64,000 nt of DNA from Streptomyces cadmiisoli (GTDB taxonomy: Bacteria; Actinomycetota; Actinomycetes; Streptomycetales; Streptomycetaceae). The stretch covers positions 3,348,001 to 3,412,000 of the forward strand of contig NZ_CP030073.1 in NCBI RefSeq assembly GCF_003261055.1, read 5' to 3'. The position numbers and the translations under genes were made by a program. Positions 34,081 through 43,870 of the stretch are shown piece after piece (position 1 is the stretch's first letter; the number at the start of each line of letters is the position of its first letter). The notes beneath the pieces were generated by a model. The model searched no databases. It was not told where the DNA came from and worked only from the letters and a program-made list of their open reading frames with translations.

Positions 34081-34086
34081 TGACTG

Positions 34087-34996
<910 letters not shown>

Positions 34997-35080
34997 CCGG
35001 AGGCACAGCCCGCGCGGGCGGCGCGGCCCGCGCCGCCCGGTCCGGAACCCAAGGGCCCCGCGACACAACCCTGTTCGCGG

Positions 35081-35096
35081 TGTAGCGCAGATCACA
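35081..35096 (+). promoter_or_regulatory. Weak CRP-like site upstream of cstA
   Basis: TGTAGCGCAGATCACA has a perfect right half (TCACA) and a 3/5 left half relative to TGTGA-N6-TCACA. cstA is CRP-activated in E. coli, which makes the match worth noting. Confidence 0.35.
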
Positions 35097-35110
35097 TCGA
35101 CTGTCCTACG

Positions 35111-35141
35111 GTCCTCCCGTCATCGCATACGACGGGAGGAC
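35111..35141 (+). promoter_or_regulatory. Hairpin sequestering the cstA ribosome-binding site
   Basis: GTCCTCCCGTC (35111-35121) pairs perfectly with GACGGGAGGAC (35131-35141). The right arm contains the Shine-Dalgarno GGGAGGA, 6 bp ahead of the GTG start, so the folded leader should block translation. Confidence 0.65.
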
Positions 35142-35146
35142 GACCC

Positions 35147-37291
35147 GTGCGCACAGCGAACGCCCGAACCATCGTCATCTGGAGCCTCGTCGCACTGGTC
35201 GGCGCCGCCGGCTGGACCGTACTCGCGTTGTCGCGCGGTGAGGAGGTCTCGGCCGCCTGGATGGTCGCGGCCGCCCTCGGCTCGTACGCGATCGCCTACC
35301 GCTTCTACTCCAAGTTCATCGCGAACCGGGTCCTGAAGGTCGACAAGACCCGTGCCACCCCGGCCGAACGCCTCGACAACGGCATCGACTTCCACCCGAC
35401 CGACCGCCGCGTCCTGCTGGGCCACCACTTCGCGGCGATCGCGGGCGCGGGACCCCTGGTCGGTCCGGTGCTCGCCGCGCAGATGGGCTATCTGCCCGGC
35501 ACGATCTGGATCATCGTCGGCGTCATCTTCGCGGGCGCCGTCCAGGACATGGTGGTGCTGTTCTTCTCCACCCGGCGCGACGGACGGTCCCTGGGCCAGA
35601 TGGCGCGGGAGGAGATAGGGCCGTTCGGCGGGGCGGCGGCGCTGCTGGCCGCCTTCGCCATCATGATCATCCTGCTCGGGGTGCTCGCCCTGGTGATCGT
35701 CAACGCGCTGGCGGCCTCCCCGTGGGGCACCTTCTCCATCGCGATGACCGTCCCGATCGCCCTGCTGATGGGCTTCTACCTGCGGGTCCTGCGGCCCGGG
35801 CGGGTCGCGGAGGTCTCCCTGATCGGCGTGGCGCTGCTGCTGGTCGCGCTCGTCGCGGGCCGCTGGGTCGCCGAGTCGTCCTGGGCCGACACGTTCACCC
35901 TGGCGCCGTCCACGCTCGTGATCTGGCTGGTGGCGTACGGCTTCATCGCCTCGATCCTGCCGGTGTGGATGCTGCTCGCTCCCCGCGACTACCTGTCCAC
36001 CTTCATGAAGATCGGCACGATCGTGCTGCTCGCGGCCGGCGTGGTGATCGCGCTGCCGACGCTGAAGATGGACGCCGTCACCGACTTCGCCTCCCGCGGC
36101 GACGGTCCGGTCTTCGCGGGCTCCCTGTTCCCGTTCGTCTTCATCACCATCGCCTGCGGCGCGCTCTCCGGCTTCCACGCCCTGATCTCCAGCGGGACGA
36201 CGCCGAAGATGATCCAGAAGGAGACGCAGGTCCGGATGATCGGCTACGGCTCCATGCTGATGGAGTCCTCGGTCGCCGTGATGGCGCTGATCGCGGCCAG
36301 CATCATCGACCCCGGCCTGTACTTCGCGATGAACGCGCCCGCCGGAGTGATCGGCACCACCGTGGAGAGCGCCTCCCAGGTGGTGGGCAGCTGGGGTTAC
36401 CAGATCTCGCCGGCCGACCTGGCCAAGGCCGCGGAGAGCGTCGAGGAGTCGACCCTGCTGTCCCGCACCGGCGGCGCGCCCACCCTCGCGGTCGGCGTCT
36501 CGGAGATCTTCTCCCAGGTGACCGGCGGCGGCCTCAAGGCGTTCTGGTACCACTTCGCCATCATGTTCGAGGCGCTGTTCATCCTGACCGCGCTGGACGC
36601 CGGCACCCGCGTCGGCCGGTTCATGCTCCAGGACATGCTGGGCAACGTCCACCGGTCGTTCAGGAACGTCAGCTGGAAGCCGGGGCTGGTCATCACCAGC
36701 GCGATCGTGTGCGGCCTGTGGGGCTACTTCCTGTGGGTGGGCGTCCACGAGCCGCTCGGCGGCATCAACCAGCTGTTCCCGATCTTCGGCATCTCGAACC
36801 AGCTGCTGGCGGCCGTCGCGCTGGCGGTGTGCACCACGCTGCTGGTGAAGTCGGGCCGCCTGAAGTGGGCGTGGATCACCGGCGTCCCGCTCGCCTGGGA
36901 CGCCACCGTGACCCTGACCGCCAGCTGGCAGAAGGTGTTCTCCAGCGACCCCAAGGTCGGCTTCTTCAAGCAGCGGCAGGTGTTCCAGGACGCCATCGAC
37001 CGCGGGGAGATCCTGCCGCCGGCCAAGACCATGGACGACATGCGCACGGTCGTCACCAACTCCACGGTCGACGGTGTGCTCACCGCCCTGCTCGCCCTGC
37101 TGATCGTCGTCGTGATCGTGGACGCGACCCGGATCTGCGTCCGGCACGTCCGCCGACCCGCGCTGTCCACGCTCAGTGAGGTGCCGTACACCGAGTCGAA
37201 GATCGTCGCGCCGGCCGGGCTGTTCCCGACGCAGGAGGAGAAGGAGGAACAGCGCCGTGCGTCCGTCACCGCTGCTGCGCCGGGTGATTAG
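35147..37291 (+). CDS. cstA: Carbon starvation protein CstA (pyruvate/peptide transporter)
   Basis: 714 aa, GTG start. Multi-spanning membrane protein with the CstA signature region (GHHFAAIAGAGPLVGPVLAAQMGYLPG near 88-114) and the C-terminal CstA domain. E. coli CstA/BtsT act in peptide and pyruvate uptake. It overlaps the DUF466 gene by 35 bp, its usual partner. Translation is probably controlled by the leader hairpin. The block starts 150 bp after dasR but has no dre site that I could find. Confidence 0.93.
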   Translation: MRTANARTIVIWSLVALVGAAGWTVLALSRGEEVSAAWMVAAALGSYAIAYRFYSKFIANRVLKVDKTRATPAERLDNGIDFHPTDRRVLLGHHFAAIAGAGPLVGPVLAAQMGYLPGTIWIIVGVIFAGAVQDMVVLFFSTRRDGRSLGQMAREEIGPFGGAAALLAAFAIMIILLGVLALVIVNALAASPWGTFSIAMTVPIALLMGFYLRVLRPGRVAEVSLIGVALLLVALVAGRWVAESSWADTFTLAPSTLVIWLVAYGFIASILPVWMLLAPRDYLSTFMKIGTIVLLAAGVVIALPTLKMDAVTDFASRGDGPVFAGSLFPFVFITIACGALSGFHALISSGTTPKMIQKETQVRMIGYGSMLMESSVAVMALIAASIIDPGLYFAMNAPAGVIGTTVESASQVVGSWGYQISPADLAKAAESVEESTLLSRTGGAPTLAVGVSEIFSQVTGGGLKAFWYHFAIMFEALFILTALDAGTRVGRFMLQDMLGNVHRSFRNVSWKPGLVITSAIVCGLWGYFLWVGVHEPLGGINQLFPIFGISNQLLAAVALAVCTTLLVKSGRLKWAWITGVPLAWDATVTLTASWQKVFSSDPKVGFFKQRQVFQDAIDRGEILPPAKTMDDMRTVVTNSTVDGVLTALLALLIVVVIVDATRICVRHVRRPALSTLSEVPYTESKIVAPAGLFPTQEEKEEQRRASVTAAAPGD

Positions 37292-37463
37292 CGGGGTCCG
37301 CTGGTACGTGCGGGAGCTGACCGATGAATCGGCCTACGACCGCTATGTCGCCCACCTGCGCAAGAACCGCCCGGAGGCGGAGATTCCGTCCCGACGGGAC
37401 TTCGAGCGCATGCGGACGGACCAGCAGGAAAGGGACCCGCGGCAAAGTTTCCGCTGCTGTTGA
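37257..37463 (+). CDS. YbdD/YjiX-like small protein (DUF466), CstA partner
   Basis: 68 aa from GTG 37257, within the 3' end of cstA (35-bp overlap), with a strong purine-rich RBS (AAGGAGGAAC). WYVRELTDESAYDRYVAHLRKNRPEAEIPSRRDFERMR is the DUF466 core with the conserved D-Y and P-R-F residues. In E. coli, YbdD is required with CstA for pyruvate uptake. Its C-terminal FRCC dicysteine is frequent in the family. Confidence 0.88.
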   Translation: MRPSPLLRRVISGVRWYVRELTDESAYDRYVAHLRKNRPEAEIPSRRDFERMRTDQQERDPRQSFRCC

Positions 37464-37562
37464 GGAACCGGTATGTGAACAAGGGCTTCCGCATGTGGGA
37501 CACCGTGACCTACATTGCCTGCGCGTTGCACCAGGTGATCAGCGAGGGGACGGAGCCACCAG

Positions 37563-37826
37563 ATGTCACAAGCCCCACCGACGAGCGGAGAAGCGGTGGT
37601 GACGCCCGTGCGCGTCATCATCGCCCTCTGTCTCACAGCGCCCTTCGTGGCGATGCTGTGGGTCGGTTCGTACGCGAAGACCGACCCGGCCTTCATCGGC
37701 ATTCCGTTCTTCTACTGGTACCAGATGGCCTGGGTGGTCATCTCCACGGTGCTCACGATGATCGCCTACCGGCTGTGGCAGCGTGACCAGCGCGCCCGCA
37801 AGTCCGAGGGGGGTGCCGACGCATGA
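37563..37826 (+). CDS. DUF3311 small membrane protein, symporter accessory subunit
   Basis: 87 aa, ATG 37563. Two membrane helices (about 16-36 and 48-66) joined by a short loop with PAFIGIPFFYWYQM, typical of DUF3311. The stop overlaps the symporter start (ATGA). DUF3311 proteins are nearly always fused to or beside monocarboxylate-type sodium:solute symporters and are presumed accessory subunits. Confidence 0.85.
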   Translation: MSQAPPTSGEAVVTPVRVIIALCLTAPFVAMLWVGSYAKTDPAFIGIPFFYWYQMAWVVISTVLTMIAYRLWQRDQRARKSEGGADA

Positions 37827-39433
37827 ACGACGGCGTGAACGGCGTCGCGCTCGCCGTATTCATCCTCTTCTTCCTGGCCGTGACGGTCATGGGCTTCCTG
37901 GCCTCGCGCTGGCGCAGGGCCGAGAACGAGCAGAGCCTCGACGAGTGGGGTCTGGGCGGCCGGTCCTTCGGCACCTGGGTCACCTGGTTCCTGCTCGGCG
38001 GCGACCTCTACACCGCGTACACCTTCGTGGCGGTGCCGGCGGCGATCTACGCTGCGGGCGCGGCCGGCTTCTTCGCCGTGCCGTACACGATCCTGATCTA
38101 CCCGCTGATGTTCCTCTTCCTGCCCCGTCTGTGGTCGGTCTCGCACAAGCACGGCTATGTGACCACCTCGGACTTCGTCCGGGGCCGCTTCGGCTCCAAG
38201 GGCCTGTCGCTGGCGGTCGCGGTGACCGGCATCCTGGCGACCATGCCGTACATCGCGCTCCAGCTGGTCGGCATCCAGGCCGTGCTGGACGTGATGGGCG
38301 TCGGCGGCGGTGAGAACACGCACTGGTTCATCAAGGACCTGCCGCTGCTGATCGCCTTCGGCGTGCTGGCCGCCTACACGTACTCGTCGGGTCTGCGCGC
38401 GCCGGCCCTGATCGCGTTCGTGAAGGACACGCTGATCTACCTCGTCATCGCCGTCGCGATCATCTACATCCCGATCAAGCTGGGCGGTTTCGACGACATC
38501 TTCGCCGCGGCGAGCGACAAGTACACGGAGGCCGGAGCGGGCGGGCTGGTGCCGCTGGACGGCTCGCAGTGGACGTACGCCACCCTGGCGCTCGGTTCGG
38601 CCCTCGCGCTGTTCATGTACCCGCACAGCGTGACGGCCGTGCTGTCCAGCCGCAGCCGGGACGTCATCCGCCGCAACTCCACCATCCTGCCGCTGTACTC
38701 GCTGATGCTCGGCCTGCTCGGCCTGCTCGGCTTCATGGCGATCGCGGCCGGCATCAAGGTGGAGAACGGCCAGCTGGCCATCCCCCAGCTGTTCGAGAAC
38801 ATGTTCCCGGACTGGTTCACCGGCGTCGCCTTCGCGGCGATCGGCATCGGCGCGCTGGTGCCGGCGGCGATCATGTCGATCGCGGCCGCGAACCTCTTCA
38901 CCCGCAACATCTACAAGGACTTCCTGAAGCCGGACGCGACGCCGGCGCAGGAGACCAAGGTCTCCAAGCTGGTCTCGCTGCTGGTGAAGGTGGGTGCGCT
39001 GGTCTTCGTCCTCGGCATGGACAAGACCGTCGCGATCAACTTCCAGCTGCTGGGCGGCATCTGGATCCTGCAGACCTTCCCGGCCCTGGTCGGCGGCCTG
39101 TTCACCCGCTGGTTCCACCGCTGGGCGCTGCTGGCCGGCTGGGCGGTCGGCATGCTCTACGGCACGGTCGCCGCGTACGGCGTCGCCTCGCCGACGCAGA
39201 AGCACTTCGGCGGCTCGTCGGCCGAGATCCCCGGCATCGGCGAGATCGGCTACATCGGTCTGACGGCGTTCGTGCTGAACCTCGTCGTCACGGTGGTCAT
39301 GACCTTCGTCCTGCGGGCCGCCAAGGCCCCCGAGGGCGTCGACGAGACCAGCCCCTCGGACTACACGGCCGACGCGGGCGACCCGGGCGTGCAGAAGGAG
39401 CTGCCGCCGGCCGTGGCCGGCGCCTCGCACTGA
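37823..39433 (+). CDS. mctP: Sodium:solute symporter, monocarboxylate (MctP-like)
   Basis: 536 aa with about 13 membrane helices. SSS-family motifs SLDEWGLGGRSFGTWVTWFLLGGD near the start and the helix around AAAIPAAI-like VPAAIMSIAAANLFTRNIYKDF. Rhizobial MctP and corynebacterial MctC homologues take up acetate, propionate, lactate and pyruvate. Coupled to the DUF3311 gene; together with CstA upstream it suggests a locus for scavenging small carboxylates. Ends at a clear terminator. Confidence 0.9.
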   Translation: MNDGVNGVALAVFILFFLAVTVMGFLASRWRRAENEQSLDEWGLGGRSFGTWVTWFLLGGDLYTAYTFVAVPAAIYAAGAAGFFAVPYTILIYPLMFLFLPRLWSVSHKHGYVTTSDFVRGRFGSKGLSLAVAVTGILATMPYIALQLVGIQAVLDVMGVGGGENTHWFIKDLPLLIAFGVLAAYTYSSGLRAPALIAFVKDTLIYLVIAVAIIYIPIKLGGFDDIFAAASDKYTEAGAGGLVPLDGSQWTYATLALGSALALFMYPHSVTAVLSSRSRDVIRRNSTILPLYSLMLGLLGLLGFMAIAAGIKVENGQLAIPQLFENMFPDWFTGVAFAAIGIGALVPAAIMSIAAANLFTRNIYKDFLKPDATPAQETKVSKLVSLLVKVGALVFVLGMDKTVAINFQLLGGIWILQTFPALVGGLFTRWFHRWALLAGWAVGMLYGTVAAYGVASPTQKHFGGSSAEIPGIGEIGYIGLTAFVLNLVVTVVMTFVLRAAKAPEGVDETSPSDYTADAGDPGVQKELPPAVAGASH

Positions 39434-39445
39434 GCGACTCCCCGA

Positions 39446-39474
39446 CGGGCCGCCGGACGAAATCCGGCGGCCCG
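39446..39474. terminator. Terminator after the symporter gene
   Basis: CGGGCCGCCGGA (39446-39457) pairs perfectly with TCCGGCGGCCCG (39463-39474), loop of 5 nt. Confidence 0.85.
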
Positions 39475-39504
39475 TTGCCGTACCCCTCGGGCACACTCGC
39501 CCCC

Positions 39505-40011
39505 ATGGACATCGTGATCCGCCCGGCGGCGCCCGAGGAGTACGAGACACTCGGCGAGATCACCGCCCGGGCCTACCTCCAGGACGGCCTGCTCGACTTC
39601 GGGGAGAGCGACGCCTACCTCGGCGAGCTGAAGGACGTGGCCAAGCGGGCCGCCGCCGCGCAGGTCCTGGTCGCGGTGGCGGACGGCGCTCTCGTGGGCG
39701 GTGTGACCTTCGTGCCGTCCGGCGGCCCGATGGCGGACATCGCGGGTCCGGCGGAGGCCGAGATCCGTATGCTCGCCGTCGACCGCGAGGCCCGCGGGCG
39801 CGGCGCCGGGGAGAGCCTGGTGCGCGCCTGCGTCGACCGCGCGCGGGCCACGGAGGGCTGCGTACGCGTCGTGCTGTCGACCCAGCGGAGCATGCGCTCC
39901 GCCCACCGGATCTACGAACGGATGGGCTTCGTCCGCACACCCGAGCGGGACTGGAACCCTCTGCCGCAGCTCGACGGCATCACTCTCCTCACCTATCGGC
40001 TGACGCTCTGA
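39505..40011 (+). CDS. GNAT-family N-acetyltransferase
   Basis: 168 aa, ATG 39505. Acetyl-CoA binding motif in EIRMLAVDREARGRGAGESLVRACVDRA, then VLSTQRSMRSAHRIYERMGFVRT. A stand-alone acetyltransferase of unknown acceptor. It starts 30 bp after the symporter terminator and ends just before the nrd control region. Confidence 0.88.
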   Translation: MDIVIRPAAPEEYETLGEITARAYLQDGLLDFGESDAYLGELKDVAKRAAAAQVLVAVADGALVGGVTFVPSGGPMADIAGPAEAEIRMLAVDREARGRGAGESLVRACVDRARATEGCVRVVLSTQRSMRSAHRIYERMGFVRTPERDWNPLPQLDGITLLTYRLTL

Positions 40012-40021
40012 AACCGGCGCG

Positions 40022-40068
40022 ACACAACATCTGGGGGCGTCACCCGAACCCGGCACAAGATGTATGCT
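40022..40068 (+). promoter_or_regulatory. Tandem NrdR boxes over the nrdAB promoter
   Basis: ACACAACATCTGGGGG (40022-40037) and GCACAAGATGTATGCT (40053-40068) resemble NrdR boxes and start 31 bp apart, the known three-turn spacing. The second box contains the -10 TATGCT (40063-40068), so NrdR binding would block polymerase. Confidence 0.75.
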
Positions 40069-40071
40069 CAT

Positions 40072-40190
40072 GCTCGCTGTCGCCGCAGGGGAATCCGGTG
40101 CGAATCCGGAACTGTCCCGCAACGGTGTACTCGTACACGTATGCCCGCATGCGTTCATACGAGCGTCAGTCCGAGGACCTGCCGACAGCG
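40072..40190 (+). ncRNA. Cobalamin (B12) riboswitch
   Basis: Conserved core GGAATCCGGTGCGAATCCGG with ACTGTCCCGCAACGGT, and the B12 box AGTCCGAGGACCTGCC (40168-40183), followed by GACAGC. It lies just upstream of nrdA. In S. coelicolor the equivalent element shuts off nrdABS when B12 is available, leaving the B12-dependent class II reductase to work. Confidence 0.93.
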
Positions 40191-40323
40191 CGCCCGACCG
40201 TCCGGTTCGGGTGCCATGACGTCCGGGCCTCGTGGAATGGGTCGGTGGACGCGACGCCGCGTGCGCTCGTGAGCTGCCCCCTGCCCTCCGCAAGGCCCCG
40301 TGCCGAGCGAGGGAGAGCCCCAC

Positions 40324-42696
40324 GTGACCATCGCGCCAGCCGAACCGGCTTCAGCGACTGAGGCGGCCCAGGAGCCCGACGGACCCGGTGCCGCACTGCT
40401 GCGCACGCTGACCGAGCTGACCGCCGACCTCCCCGACGCCGACGCCGGCCGGGTCGCCGCCGCCGCGCTGCGCGGCCGGTCCGCGCGGGCCGACGAGACG
40501 GAGTTGCGCGAGCTGGCCACGGAGGCCGCCGCCGGCCTCATCTCGGAGGACCCCGCCTACTCGCGGCTGGCCGCCCGGCTGCTGACCGTCTCCGTCGCCG
40601 CCGAGGCCGCCTCGCAGGGCGTCACCTCCTTCACCGGGTCCGTCGCCGTGGGCCACCGGGAAGGGCTCATCGCCGACCGGACCGCGGAGTTCGTGGGCCT
40701 GCACGGCGAGCGTCTCGACACGCTGATCGACACCGCGGGCGACGACCGGTTCGGCTACTTCGGACTGCGCACGCTGCACAGCCGCTACCTGCTGCGCCAC
40801 CCGATCACCCGGCGGGTGATCGAGACGCCGCAGCACTTCATGCTGCGGGTGGCGTGCGGGCTCGCCGAGGACGACTCCAGCCGGTCCGTCGACGAAGTCG
40901 CGGCGCTCTACGGGCTCATGAGCCGCCTCGACTACCTGCCCTCCTCCCCCACGCTGTTCAACTCCGGCACGCGGCACCCCCAGATGTCGTCCTGCTACCT
41001 GCTGGACTCCCCCCTGGACGAGCTGGACTCGATCTACGACCGCTACCACCAGGTCGCGCGTCTGTCCAAGCACGCCGGCGGCATCGGGCTGTCGTACTCC
41101 CGCATCCGCTCCCGCGGCTCGCTGATCCGCGGCACGAACGGCCACTCCAACGGCATCGTCCCGTTCCTGAAGACGCTCGACGCCTCCGTCGCCGCCGTGA
41201 ACCAGGGCGGGCGGCGCAAGGGCGCGGCCGCGGTCTATCTGGAGACCTGGCACTCCGACATCGAGGAGTTCCTGGAGCTGCGCGACAACACCGGTGAGGA
41301 CGCCCGGCGCACGCACAACCTCAACCTGGCGCACTGGGTCCCGGACGAGTTCATGCGGCGGGTCGACACGGACGCGCAGTGGTCGCTGTTCTCCCCGGCC
41401 GACGTGCCCGAACTGGTGGACCTGTACGGCGAGGAGTTCGACGCCGCCTACCGCCGGGCGGAGTCGGCCGGGCTCGCCCGGAAGACGGTGCCCGCCCGGG
41501 AGCTGTACGGCCGCATGATGCGCACCCTCGCGCAGACCGGCAACGGCTGGATGACGTTCAAGGACGCCGCCAACCGCACCGCCAACCAGACGGCCGAGCC
41601 GGGCCATGTCGTGCACTCCTCCAACCTCTGCACGGAGATCCTGGAGGTCACCGACGACTCGGAGACCGCGGTCTGCAACCTGGGCTCGGTCAACCTGGGC
41701 GCCTTCGTGGACACGGCGGCCGGCGACATCGACTGGGAGCGGCTGGACGCCACCGTCCGCACCGCCGTCACGTTCCTGGACCGCGTGGTCGACATCAACT
41801 TCTACCCGACCGAGCAGGCGGGCCGGTCCAACAGCAGGTGGCGGCCGGTCGGTCTGGGCGCGATGGGCCTCCAGGACGTGTTCTTCAAGCTGCGGCTGCC
41901 CTTCGACTCCCCGGAGGCCAGGCAGCTGTCCACCCGGATCGCCGAGCGCGTCATGCTCGCCGCGTACGAGGCCTCCGCCGACCTCGCCGAGCGCAACGGC
42001 CCGCTGCCGGCCTGGGAGAAGACCCGTACCGCGCGCGGTGTGCTGCACCCCGACCACTACGGCGTCGAGCCGGCCTGGCCGGAGCGCTGGGCGGCGCTGC
42101 GCGAGCGGATCGCCGCGGTCGGCATGCGCAACGCGCTGCTGCTGGCCATCGCCCCCACCGCCACCATCGCCTCGATCGCCGGTGTGTACGAGTGCATCGA
42201 GCCGCAGGTGTCGAACCTGTTCAAGCGCGAGACGCTCTCCGGTGAGTTCCTCCAGGTCAACTCCTACCTGGTGAACGAGCTCAAGGAGCTCGGCGTCTGG
42301 GACGCCCGCACCCGTGAGGCGCTGCGCGACGCGGGCGGCTCGGTGCAGGACTTCACCTGGATCCCCGAGGACGCGCGGCGGCTCTACCGCACGGCGTGGG
42401 AGATTCCGCAGCGGGGCCTGATCGACATGGCCGCGGCCCGCACCCCGTACCTCGACCAGTCCCAGTCCCTGAACCTGTTCCTGGAGACGCCGACCATCGG
42501 CAAGCTCTCCTCGATGTACGCGTACGCGTGGAAGCAGGGCCTGAAGACGACGTACTACCTGCGTTCGCGCCCGGCGACCCGGATCGCGCGCGCCGCGCGG
42601 GCCCAGACCACCGTCCCCGTACCGCAGCCGGCGGCTCCCGTTGACGCCGTCGCCTGCTCCCTGGAAAACCCCGAGTCCTGCGAGGCCTGCCAGTAA
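40324..42696 (+). CDS. nrdA: Class Ia ribonucleoside-diphosphate reductase, alpha subunit
   Basis: 790 aa from GTG 40324 behind GAGGGAGAG. The catalytic centre HSSNLCTEIL contains the active cysteine and glutamate; the C-terminal CEAC pair receives electrons. The N-terminal ~100 residues are alanine-rich and divergent. It reduces ribonucleotides to deoxyribonucleotides with NrdB, without needing B12. Stop and nrdB start overlap (TAATG). Confidence 0.95.
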   Translation: MTIAPAEPASATEAAQEPDGPGAALLRTLTELTADLPDADAGRVAAAALRGRSARADETELRELATEAAAGLISEDPAYSRLAARLLTVSVAAEAASQGVTSFTGSVAVGHREGLIADRTAEFVGLHGERLDTLIDTAGDDRFGYFGLRTLHSRYLLRHPITRRVIETPQHFMLRVACGLAEDDSSRSVDEVAALYGLMSRLDYLPSSPTLFNSGTRHPQMSSCYLLDSPLDELDSIYDRYHQVARLSKHAGGIGLSYSRIRSRGSLIRGTNGHSNGIVPFLKTLDASVAAVNQGGRRKGAAAVYLETWHSDIEEFLELRDNTGEDARRTHNLNLAHWVPDEFMRRVDTDAQWSLFSPADVPELVDLYGEEFDAAYRRAESAGLARKTVPARELYGRMMRTLAQTGNGWMTFKDAANRTANQTAEPGHVVHSSNLCTEILEVTDDSETAVCNLGSVNLGAFVDTAAGDIDWERLDATVRTAVTFLDRVVDINFYPTEQAGRSNSRWRPVGLGAMGLQDVFFKLRLPFDSPEARQLSTRIAERVMLAAYEASADLAERNGPLPAWEKTRTARGVLHPDHYGVEPAWPERWAALRERIAAVGMRNALLLAIAPTATIASIAGVYECIEPQVSNLFKRETLSGEFLQVNSYLVNELKELGVWDARTREALRDAGGSVQDFTWIPEDARRLYRTAWEIPQRGLIDMAAARTPYLDQSQSLNLFLETPTIGKLSSMYAYAWKQGLKTTYYLRSRPATRIARAARAQTTVPVPQPAAPVDAVACSLENPESCEACQ

Positions 42697-43748
42697 TGCC
42701 CGACCACCTCCCCTCGACGACGGCGCCCCGCGCCGGCAAGAGCCGGAACCAGAACCTCCTCGACCCCGGCTTCGAGCTGACTCTGCGCCCCATGCGCTAC
42801 CCGGACTTCTACGAGCGCTACCGGGACGCCATCAAGAACACCTGGACCGTGGAGGAGGTCGACCTCCACTCGGACGTGGCCGACCTCGCGAAGCTGTCGC
42901 CCGCCGAACAGCACCTGATCGGCCGCCTGGTGGCCTTCTTCGCCACGGGCGACTCGATCGTCGCGAACAACCTGGTGCTGACGCTGTACAAGCACATCAA
43001 CTCCCCCGAGGCGCGCCTGTATCTGTCCAGGCAGCTGTTCGAGGAAGCGGTGCACGTCCAGTTCTATCTGACGCTCCTGGACACCTATCTGCCCGACCCG
43101 GAGGACCGTGCCGCCGCGTTCGACGCGGTGGAGAACATCCCCTCCATCCGGGAGAAGGCCGAGTTCTGCTTCAAGTGGATGGACTCGGTCGAGAAGCTGG
43201 ACCGCCTGGAGTCCATGGCCGACCGCCGCCGCTTCCTGCTCAACCTGATCTGCTTCGCGGCGTGCATCGAGGGCCTGTTCTTCTACGGCGCGTTCGCCTA
43301 CGTCTACTGGCTGCGCAGCCGGGGTCTGCTGCACGGCCTCGCCACCGGCACCAACTGGGTCTTCCGTGACGAGACGATGCACATGAGCTTCGCCTTCGAC
43401 GTGGTGGACACCGTCCGCAAGGAGGAGCCGGAGCTGTTCGACGACCAGCTTCAGCAGCAGGTCACCGACATGCTGCGGGAGGCCGTCGGCGCCGAGCTCC
43501 AGTTCGCCCGCGACCTGTGCGGCGACGGCCTGCCGGGCATGAACACCGACTCGATGCGGCAGTACCTGGAGTGCGTCGCCGACCAGCGTCTGACCCGGCT
43601 GGGCTTCGCGCCGGTGTACGGCTCGGAGAACCCGTTCTCCTTCATGGAGCTCCAGGGCGTCCAGGAACTGACCAACTTCTTCGAGCGCCGCCCCTCGGCC
43701 TACCAGGTCGCGGTGGAGGGCACGGTGGACCTGGACGAGGACTTCTAG
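42696..43748 (+). CDS. nrdB: Class Ia ribonucleoside-diphosphate reductase, beta subunit
   Basis: 350 aa. Ferritin-like four-helix bundle with diiron ligands in DSIVANN, QLFEEAVHVQFY and FRDETMHMSF, and a C-terminal tail ending DLDEDF for docking in NrdA. It houses the radical/metal cofactor. Translationally coupled to nrdA; the perfect hairpin after the stop may separate it partly from nrdS. Confidence 0.96.
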   Translation: MPDHLPSTTAPRAGKSRNQNLLDPGFELTLRPMRYPDFYERYRDAIKNTWTVEEVDLHSDVADLAKLSPAEQHLIGRLVAFFATGDSIVANNLVLTLYKHINSPEARLYLSRQLFEEAVHVQFYLTLLDTYLPDPEDRAAAFDAVENIPSIREKAEFCFKWMDSVEKLDRLESMADRRRFLLNLICFAACIEGLFFYGAFAYVYWLRSRGLLHGLATGTNWVFRDETMHMSFAFDVVDTVRKEEPELFDDQLQQQVTDMLREAVGAELQFARDLCGDGLPGMNTDSMRQYLECVADQRLTRLGFAPVYGSENPFSFMELQGVQELTNFFERRPSAYQVAVEGTVDLDEDF

Positions 43749-43776
43749 TCAGTCCTCCTCAGGTCGCTCGCTCCCC

Positions 43777-43815
43777 GACGCCGGCCGCGGTCCTCGACGG
43801 ACCGCGGCCGGCGTC
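43777..43815. terminator. Perfect 17-bp hairpin after nrdB
   Basis: Arms 43777-43793 and 43799-43815 pair without mismatch around TCGAC. It lies between nrdB and a convergent small gene. Confidence 0.85.
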
Positions 43816-43870
43816 GCTCGTGGGCCGGCGCCTTTCCGGTCGCGGCCGGCGGTGGGCCGGTCGCCGCCGG

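Larger units (their letters stand above)
40012..40323 (+). other. nrdAB leader and promoter region
   Basis: 312 bp: tandem NrdR boxes and the -10 at the left, the cobalamin riboswitch in the middle, and a GC-rich expression-platform segment (40190-40300) before the RBS GAGGGAGAG. No open frame of interest. Confidence 0.8.

Noticed and set aside
35120..37147. Long antisense frame over cstA rich in Asp, His and Arg
   Set aside because: Mirror of membrane-protein codon bias; no domain and no ribosome-binding site.
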